Assembly (NCBI RefSeq): GCF_016863315.1
Contig: NZ_BOOQ01000017.1
Location: 34,345 to 98,344, forward strand
DNA: 64,000 nt
Direction of reading: 5' to 3'
Source of the DNA: Planotetraspora silvatica
Lineage (GTDB): Bacteria > Actinomycetota > Actinomycetes > Streptosporangiales > Streptosporangiaceae
In this document: piece by piece, positions 59,134 through 64,000 of the stretch
Position numbering within the stretch: position 1 is the first letter of the stretch
Layout: every line of letters begins with the position of its first letter
Notes under the pieces: model-generated
Databases searched by the model: none
Told to the model about the DNA's origin: nothing
Seen by the model: only the letters and a program-made list of their open reading frames with translations
Position numbers and translations under genes: made by a program

Positions 59134-60318
59134 TCAGGCGGCCTTGGGGGACAGCAGGCGGCGGATCTGCTGAGCGGCCTCGCGGCCGGCGCGGTTGGCC
59201 CCGACCGTGCTGGCCGAGGGGCCGTAGCCGACCAGGTGGAGACGAGGCTCCGCGACCACGCGGGTGCCGTCCATCTGGATGCCGCCACCCGGGCCTCGCA
59301 GCTTGAGGGGCGCGAGATGGCCGATGGCCGAGCGGAACCCGGTCGCCCAGATGATCACATCGGCGCCCGCCACCCGGCCGTCGTCCCACATGACGCCGTC
59401 AGGGGTGATCCGGCTGAACATGGGCAGCCGGTTGAACACCCCCTTGTCCATGGCGTCCCTGATGACCTTCGTGTAGGCGAGGCCGGTGGCGCTCACCACA
59501 CTCTGCGGCGGCAGCCCCGCCCGCACGCGTTCCTCCACCCGGGCGACGGCCGCCCGCCGGCGGTCCTCGCCGTACGCACCTTCGTGGAAGACGAGCGGGC
59601 TTCGCGTCACCCAGATGGTCTCCGCGGCGACGTCCGCGACCTCGGACAACACGTGCGTCGCGGAGGCACCCCCGCCGACGATGACCACCTTCGCCCCGGC
59701 GAACTCCTCGGGTCCCCGATAGTCGGCGTAGTGCAACTGCCTGCCCCGGAAGTCCGCGGCGCCGGGATAGTAGGGCCAGTGCGGCCGGCTCCAGGTGCCC
59801 GTCGCGTTGATCACCGCGCGCGCCGCCCACGTGCGGGGTACGGCGGCGCCCAGGTCCGCGGGGAGGCTCCTGGCGTCGTGTCCCGGATCGTCCGCCGCCC
59901 GGCGGCTCGGCTGCGGCTCGGCGCCCGACTCTTCGGCGGCGACCAGGAGCCTGCCGTCCTCGTGACGGGTAACAGAACGGACCTTCACGGGACGCAGGAC
60001 GGGCAGTCCCGTCTGCCGTTCGTAGTCGGCGAAGTACCCCGGCACCACGTCGGCGGCGAGCAGAGCCGGATCGACCTCAGGAGTCCGGTGAACGCCGGGC
60101 AGGTCGAAGATGTCGTGGATCTTCTCCATGGTCAGCGTCGGAGACCGGTGCCGCCACGCGCCGCCGGGTCCCGGCTCGGCGTCCAGGACCACGAATCCGA
60201 GCCCGAAGCGGCGCACGAAGTACGCGCTGGACAGGCCGGCCTGGCCGGCTCCGATGACGACGACGTCGACGTCTGTCACGGGAATGCTCGCGGCCGGACC
60301 GGTTGCGGTGGTGCTCAC
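59134..60318 (-). CDS. Flavin-containing monooxygenase-like protein
   Basis: A 394-residue FAD/NADPH enzyme: FAD motif VVVIGAGQAGLSSAY near residue 19, second Rossmann motif VVIVGGGASATHVL, and ATGFRSAIGHL near the C-terminus, as in FMO-like proteins. It may oxidise a heteroatom or a carbonyl (Baeyer-Villiger type), but the full Baeyer-Villiger fingerprint is not evident. Starts: GTG 60318 is used; GTG 60278 is possible. No clear ribosome site for either. Confidence 0.82.
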   Translation of the reverse strand: MSTTATGPAASIPVTDVDVVVIGAGQAGLSSAYFVRRFGLGFVVLDAEPGPGGAWRHRSPTLTMEKIHDIFDLPGVHRTPEVDPALLAADVVPGYFADYERQTGLPVLRPVKVRSVTRHEDGRLLVAAEESGAEPQPSRRAADDPGHDARSLPADLGAAVPRTWAARAVINATGTWSRPHWPYYPGAADFRGRQLHYADYRGPEEFAGAKVVIVGGGASATHVLSEVADVAAETIWVTRSPLVFHEGAYGEDRRRAAVARVEERVRAGLPPQSVVSATGLAYTKVIRDAMDKGVFNRLPMFSRITPDGVMWDDGRVAGADVIIWATGFRSAIGHLAPLKLRGPGGGIQMDGTRVVAEPRLHLVGYGPSASTVGANRAGREAAQQIRRLLSPKAA

Positions 60319-60498
60319 GGCCGTGGTCAACAACGCGCCGGGCGTCCGGCTTCCCTCGGGGTAAGTCCTGCCGGAGCTCTGGGCAGCGGCTCCGCCAGTG
60401 GCTGCCGGTGGCTGTCGGTTGCTCTGTCGGTGGCCCGGGATACGCTCGCGGATGCCGGGCTCGGACGGGGCCCGGCGTCGCAGCTGTGAGGGGGAGCA

Positions 60499-60804
60499 AT
60501 GTCGGTGCTGGTGGCGTTCAGCGTCACGCCGATCGGATCCGGTGAGGACGTCGGAGAGCTGGTGGCGGAGGCGGTCCGCGTCGTGCGCGAGTCCGGCCTG
60601 CCGAACCGCACGGACGCCATGTTCACCACGGTCGAGGGTGAGAGCTGGGACGAGGTCCTGGCGGTCGTCACGGCCGCCGTGGCCGCCGTCGAGGCACGGG
60701 CGCCCCGGGTGAGCGTGGTTCTCAAGGCGGACTCGCGTTCGGGCGGCGGCCGTCTCGACGCGAAGGTGGCCACCATTGAACGCCACCTGGCGGAGGAGGC
60801 GTGA
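60499..60804 (+). CDS. MTH1187/YkoF-type thiamine-binding protein
   Basis: A 101-residue ferredoxin-like small protein: [29 protein letters not shown], with the MTH1187 pattern PIG-x-G and [14 protein letters not shown]. Members bind thiamine or related pyrimidines. Start ATG with GGGGAGCA upstream. Its stop overlaps the GTG of the next gene by 4 bp. Confidence 0.82.
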   Translation: MSVLVAFSVTPIGSGEDVGELVAEAVRVVRESGLPNRTDAMFTTVEGESWDEVLAVVTAAVAAVEARAPRVSVVLKADSRSGGGRLDAKVATIERHLAEEA

Positions 60805-61148
60805 CAACCGCGGCCGAGATCCGCGAGGTGGCCGCAGCCCTGCCGCGCACCGAGGAGAAGCTGGTCAGAGACCGGGTCACGTTCCGCGTCGGCCGGATCG
60901 TCTACGTGACGATCTCCGCGGACGAGACGTCGATGGGGTTCGCGTTCCCGAAGGAGGAGCGGGCCGCGATCATCGCCGCGGAGCCGGACAAGTTCCACAT
61001 GCCGCGCCCTTCGGACGAGCGCTACAACTGGGTCCGGGCCTGGCTCGCCGCGCTCGACCACGCCGAGATGGAGGAACTCGTCGTCGACGCGTGGCGCATG
61101 GTCGTGCCGAAGCGGGTCGCCGCCGCGTACCTCGCTGAGGTTCGGTGA
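60801..61148 (+). CDS. MmcQ/YjbR-family protein
   Basis: A 115-residue MmcQ/YjbR-fold protein (CyaY-like fold): [33 protein letters not shown] ... [37 protein letters not shown]. Members are thought to bind DNA or small molecules; the role is not established. Coupled to the MTH1187-type gene. Confidence 0.82.
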   Translation: MTTAAEIREVAAALPRTEEKLVRDRVTFRVGRIVYVTISADETSMGFAFPKEERAAIIAAEPDKFHMPRPSDERYNWVRAWLAALDHAEMEELVVDAWRMVVPKRVAAAYLAEVR

Positions 61149-61152
61149 CCCT

Positions 61153-61170
61153 CTCAGCAAGGCCGCTGAG
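61153..61170. terminator. Small hairpin between convergent genes
   Basis: Arms CTCAGC and GCTGAG with a 6-nt loop in the 50-nt gap between the MmcQ-like and endonuclease V genes. Short and without a T-run. Confidence 0.35.
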
Positions 61171-61198
61171 CGATCAAGGACCCGTTTCCCTGTGGCGA

Positions 61199-61873
61199 TC
61201 AGATGCCGGAGGTCGATCGGAGTGCCTCCCGTGACAGCCGGTCGGCGGCCCTCGTCGTCTCCGGAAGGCGATAGCGGGGAGTGAGCGCCAAGACGTTGTG
61301 GCAGGCGGTGTCCAGGTCGACGGCGTGGCCGACCGAGACGAAGACCGGCTTGACGCCGTCCTGCGTCCGAAGCACCCGTCCGACGACGTCGCCGTCAAGG
61401 CACAGATCGCTCCAGGCGCCTCTCTCGTGCGCCGGCTCGTCGTAGGCGCCCACGAACGCCGTCTTCGCGACGCCGATGGCGGGCAGACCGGTGAGCACGC
61501 CCAGATGGCAGGCGAGGCCGAACCGTCGTGGGTGGGCGATGCCGTACCCGTCGCAGACGACCAGGTCGGGTGTGACGGAGAGCCGCTCCAGCGCCTGGAT
61601 GACGCTGGGCAGCTCTCGGAAGGCCAGCAGCCCCGGCACATAGTCGAAGGCGACCCGCCCGGGCACGGCGACCTGGTCGAGCACCTGGAGCGTGACCCCG
61701 TCGAGGATGACGACCGCGGCGGCGAGACGATCATCGGCGTAGGCGACGTCGACGCCGGCCACTCTCGCCGGACGGCGTTCACCCGGCCCGACGAGATCGA
61801 GCCGCGACCGCAGCTCCTCCTGGATCAGCTCGGCCTCGCGAGCGGTCGCGGGCATGGTCATGGACAGGCGCAT
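61199..61873 (-). CDS. nfi: Endonuclease V
   Basis: A 224-residue deoxyinosine-specific repair nuclease. Blocks AGVDVAYADD (metal-binding aspartate), YVPGLLAFRELP (catalytic glutamate), VCDGYGIAHPRRFGLACHLGVLTGLPAIGVAKT (core and inosine pocket) and PVFVSVGHAVDLDTA are typical. It nicks DNA 3' of hypoxanthine lesions. ATG at 61873 chosen; the open frame goes up to 61954 without a ribosome site. Confidence 0.92.
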   Translation of the reverse strand: MRLSMTMPATAREAELIQEELRSRLDLVGPGERRPARVAGVDVAYADDRLAAAVVILDGVTLQVLDQVAVPGRVAFDYVPGLLAFRELPSVIQALERLSVTPDLVVCDGYGIAHPRRFGLACHLGVLTGLPAIGVAKTAFVGAYDEPAHERGAWSDLCLDGDVVGRVLRTQDGVKPVFVSVGHAVDLDTACHNVLALTPRYRLPETTRAADRLSREALRSTSGI

Positions 61874-62008
61874 TCTCACAATCGAGGACGATAACCACTG
61901 GCACCTCGGCGAGAGCGCGGACGGGTCCGGGTGGCTCATCGGATTCGAACGCACCGGGCCCTGTCACGGAGGCGGTTCGGTGGGGTTCCTACGTCGGCAT
62001 GCGGGGTT

Positions 62009-63112
62009 TCAGGGGCCGCATGGCCGCTGCTCCCGGAGCGTGCAGCCCTTGGGAAGCACCGGTCCCTCGTTGGTCCAGCCCATCTGCGTGAACGTGAACT
62101 GATCGATCACAGTGCCCTTCGGCAGGCTGGAGAAGTCGGCCGCGCCACCCGTCCTCGCTGGGTCTCGTTTCAGCAGCACATACTTCATGGCCGACAACCT
62201 CCCCGTAGCGGGGTCGAAGACGACATGCTGTTCGAGATAACCGTCCTGGAGTGCCCGGGCGATCGTCACAGTGCCTGAGCGACGGACGACCCGTGCACCG
62301 GGAAGCTCGGTGAGCATGCGATAGAAGGCGGCACGTGTCGCCGAGGAGATCGGCAACTGCGCGAGGATGTCCGAGCTTGTCCCCCAGAGCCAATCGTCCT
62401 TGGTCGGCGTGTCCTCCACGGGTACGTCCCAGGCTTTCTCCGGGTGATCACCCGCAGGCCAGAAACGGAGGAGCGCGGACCTAAGCGTTGAGGGATCGCC
62501 GGGCAATTTCATGGACTCCAGGTTCGTCAATGGAGGCCCGGAAAAACCGTTCTGCCAGAACCAACTCCCAAGCAGCAGGTCGAACTTGGTCTGGCCGACG
62601 CGTAGGTCGCCATCTCTGCATTTCATGGGATATTCGCAGAACTCCGGGGAACCCGCGCGCTTCCACGCCTCCCGATCGGCGGCGGTAGCCGGTTCCAAAC
62701 TGAGGAACCGCTTTTCGTCCACCAGGTTCGCTTCAGGACCCCATGCTGCTGTTTCGTCGACGAGGTCTGTGCGTCGCCATTGGACGTGGCTGATGCGCTG
62801 CCGCACGTAGTAATTCGATTTTGTCCGCGAGAACCCGTCCTCCTCCATGATCACTCGCCAGTACCGCCCCGATGAAGCTTCCGACCGGTCCGCCGGAGAG
62901 GCCGGCACCGGCCCCGTCAGCCGAGGGACCGCCACGATCGTGACGATCACCGCCACCGTGGCGAGCGCCGCCAGGGCCGCCGCCACCGGCATCCCGAACC
63001 GCCGTCTCGTCCGCGGGTCCCTCAGCACCCTGGCTCTGACCTCGGCGGTCTGCTCGGGATCGGACGGAGGTACGTCTGGCATGGCGGTGTCGATGAGCTT
63101 GAACTCATTCAT
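62009..63112 (-). CDS. CU044_5270-family-like membrane protein beside an ECF sigma gene
   Basis: A 367-residue protein: cytoplasmic N-terminus (about 40 residues), one membrane helix (MPVAAALAALATVAVIVTIVAVP, about 41-63), then an outside domain with W-rich blocks (RYWRVIMEEDGF, YYVRQRISHVQWRRTD) and cysteines FCEYPMKC. This matches the CU044_5270 type, which stands beside ECF sigma genes and may act as an anti-sigma or sensor partner. It starts within the last 4 bp of the sigma gene. Confidence 0.78.
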   Translation of the reverse strand: MNEFKLIDTAMPDVPPSDPEQTAEVRARVLRDPRTRRRFGMPVAAALAALATVAVIVTIVAVPRLTGPVPASPADRSEASSGRYWRVIMEEDGFSRTKSNYYVRQRISHVQWRRTDLVDETAAWGPEANLVDEKRFLSLEPATAADREAWKRAGSPEFCEYPMKCRDGDLRVGQTKFDLLLGSWFWQNGFSGPPLTNLESMKLPGDPSTLRSALLRFWPAGDHPEKAWDVPVEDTPTKDDWLWGTSSDILAQLPISSATRAAFYRMLTELPGARVVRRSGTVTIARALQDGYLEQHVVFDPATGRLSAMKYVLLKRDPARTGGAADFSSLPKGTVIDQFTFTQMGWTNEGPVLPKGCTLREQRPCGP

Positions 63113-63648
63113 TCAGGGCCCCATCCCAACGACTCGTTCAGCTTGGTTCTGGCCCGGTTGAGCCGCGAGGCCACCGTGCCGTAGGCGATCTCGAGCGCCG
63201 CGGCGACCTCGTCGTAGGTCAGGCCGCTGTAGGCGATGAGCAGGACCACGTCTCGCTCGCCGGGGGACAGACTCGCCAGCGCCCCCGAGAGCCGGCCGAC
63301 CGTCGTCCCGGCGCTGACCTGGTCGACGATCCGCTGGTCGTGGCGGTCATCGTCCGGCGGCGGCCCCGTTCGGGCCAGCGCGCGGTAGCGGCGCAACTCG
63401 CTCCGCCGATGACGGCCGATCAGATTGGTGGCTATGCCGTACAACCAGGGCCGGATCATGCCTTTCTGCGGGTCGAACCGGTGGCGTCGGCGGAACGCGA
63501 TCAAAAAGGTCTCCGCAGCCAGGTCCTCGGCGATGTCGAGGTCGAGTCGCCGCCCGATGTAGCGGCGGATCTCTTCGTAATGCGCGTCGAAGACGGTGCC
63601 GAACCGCTCGGGATCGACGACCGAGACGGCATCGGGGACAGCGATCAT
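63109..63648 (-). CDS. ECF RNA polymerase sigma factor
   Basis: A 179-residue sigma factor: region 2 (FDAHYEEIRRYIGRRLDLDIAEDLAAETFLIAFRRRHRFD ... RPWLYGIATNLIGRHRR) and region 4 (LASLSPGERDVVLLIAYSGLTYDEVAAALEIAYGTVASRLNRARTKL). ATG at 63648 has AGGGAG 8 nt upstream; a longer frame begins at 63681. Pairs with the membrane partner downstream. Confidence 0.9.
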   Translation of the reverse strand: MIAVPDAVSVVDPERFGTVFDAHYEEIRRYIGRRLDLDIAEDLAAETFLIAFRRRHRFDPQKGMIRPWLYGIATNLIGRHRRSELRRYRALARTGPPPDDDRHDQRIVDQVSAGTTVGRLSGALASLSPGERDVVLLIAYSGLTYDEVAAALEIAYGTVASRLNRARTKLNESLGWGPE

Positions 63649-63959
63649 GCAAGGGGCTCCCTTGCCGGAAGGACAGGACACACCTTCTTGCCCCTACGGT
63701 CAGCACCCTTCCATACGTCTTTCAGACGCATATTCCGGTGGAATCCGGCCTTCCGAGAGTGTGATGCGGGGACGGCTCGGTCGCGCGTGCAGCGAGACCG
63801 CCGGAGATGGGCGGGAGAGGGATCGGATCTCGGGTGAGACGGGATCTGGCGTTTGATAATGGTCTTCTCGTGTAGATCCCAATTAGTGAGTGAAGTGAAT
63901 GTCCGATTCATGCTTTATGTGTGCGAGTTTTTGTCGGTGGGGGTTGTTAGTTTGGCGCT
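63649..63959. promoter_or_regulatory. Leader region between sigma gene and right-edge gene
   Basis: This 311-nt gap carries a palindrome ATACGTCT-TTC-AGACGCAT (63713-63731), with GGAATA-type and CGTAT boxes on the minus strand that could be an ECF-dependent, self-regulated promoter. On the plus strand TAGTTT (63948-63953) is a -10-like box just before the right-edge start codon. Short open frames across it have poor codon use and are not called. Confidence 0.35.
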
Positions 63960-64000
63960 GTGAATGTCGAGCGGCAGGTGATTCCGGAGGGGCTGGCCGG
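63960..64000 (+). CDS. Start of a possible further gene, cut by the window edge
   Basis: Only 13 complete codons (GTG start, MNVERQVIPEGLAG) are visible. The TAGTTT box ends 6 nt before the GTG, which would make the message leaderless. The opening resembles the start of DUF222/HNH-endonuclease (13E12-like) proteins of actinobacteria, a weak guess from 13 residues. Confidence 0.3.
   Translation, partial: MNVERQVIPEGLA

Noticed and set aside
61930..61965. tRNA T-arm-like GTTCGAATCC on the minus strand
   Set aside because: The flanking five-base stems do not pair and no acceptor or anticodon arm can be drawn, so it is a chance match.
1..64000. Insertion sequences, integrases or prophage
   Set aside because: No transposase, recombinase, structural phage gene or flanking terminal repeats were seen. 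The CHAP enzyme alone is not enough to call a prophage.

Overview
The window is a high-GC actinobacterial chromosome segment. GTG starts are frequent, many adjacent genes overlap by 4 bp, and -10 boxes of the TANNNT type recur. The gene families (paired HxlR, ECF sigma with small partners, CU044_5270-like protein, DUF305/LVIVD pair, YfhO-like protein) would fit Streptosporangiaceae or Thermomonosporaceae. That placement is inference; no rRNA or tRNA gene was seen to anchor it. No insertion sequence, integrase, prophage or CRISPR array was found.

Left part (1-13.2 kb): a catabolic-looking region. It holds a thiolase end, a carotenoid/stilbene-type oxygenase, a duplicated HxlR regulator and an acyl-CoA ligase on the plus strand. 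A secreted X-Pro peptidase follows. A tight minus-strand operon then runs SnoaL-like protein, SDR, VOC protein, dihydrodipicolinate-reductase-like protein and a second CoA ligase, diverging from a third CoA ligase. Three AMP-forming ligases plus the oxygenase, thiolase, SDR and VOC genes suggest activation and beta-oxidation-like breakdown of a terpenoid or aromatic acid.

13.3-28.6 kb: a CHAP/peptidoglycan-binding protein behind a tiny acidic ORF, an ECF sigma pair, a LuxR-type ATPase regulator, and a secreted GH3 beta-glucosidase under a LacI-type palindrome. A lipoprotein follows, then a MarR/epimerase divergent pair with twin operators. Next is a five-gene operon (NCS1 permease, isochorismatase-like hydrolase, GntR, ADP-ribosylglycohydrolase, PfkB kinase) that looks like salvage of an unidentified N-glycoside.

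28.8-43.9 kb: malic enzyme with fumarase, then a DEAD-box helicase followed by a striking 53-bp-period palindromic repeat array. After it come DUF305 and LVIVD proteins in divergent orientation, a YfhO-like membrane protein, two small cysteine-rich/acidic proteins, and a three-subunit molybdenum hydroxylase of the PaoABC type.

44-57.4 kb: a muropeptide recovery island. It encodes a BadF-type sugar kinase (MurK/NagK-like), NagZ, an RpiR/MurR regulator, a complete Opp/Dpp-type ABC importer, a tandem GNAT, NamZ, MurQ and an AmiE-like serine hydrolase. It resembles the Bacillus murQ-murR-murP-amiE-nagZ-namZ set, with an ABC importer instead of the PTS transporter and with enzymes that show no export signals. 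Uptake of intact muropeptides followed by cytoplasmic breakdown is the simplest reading.

57.4-64 kb: a TetR/SDR pair with twin palindromic operators, a flavin monooxygenase, a thiamine-binding MTH1187-type protein, a MmcQ/YjbR protein, endonuclease V, an ECF sigma/CU044_5270-like pair, and the first codons of a probable further gene at the right edge.
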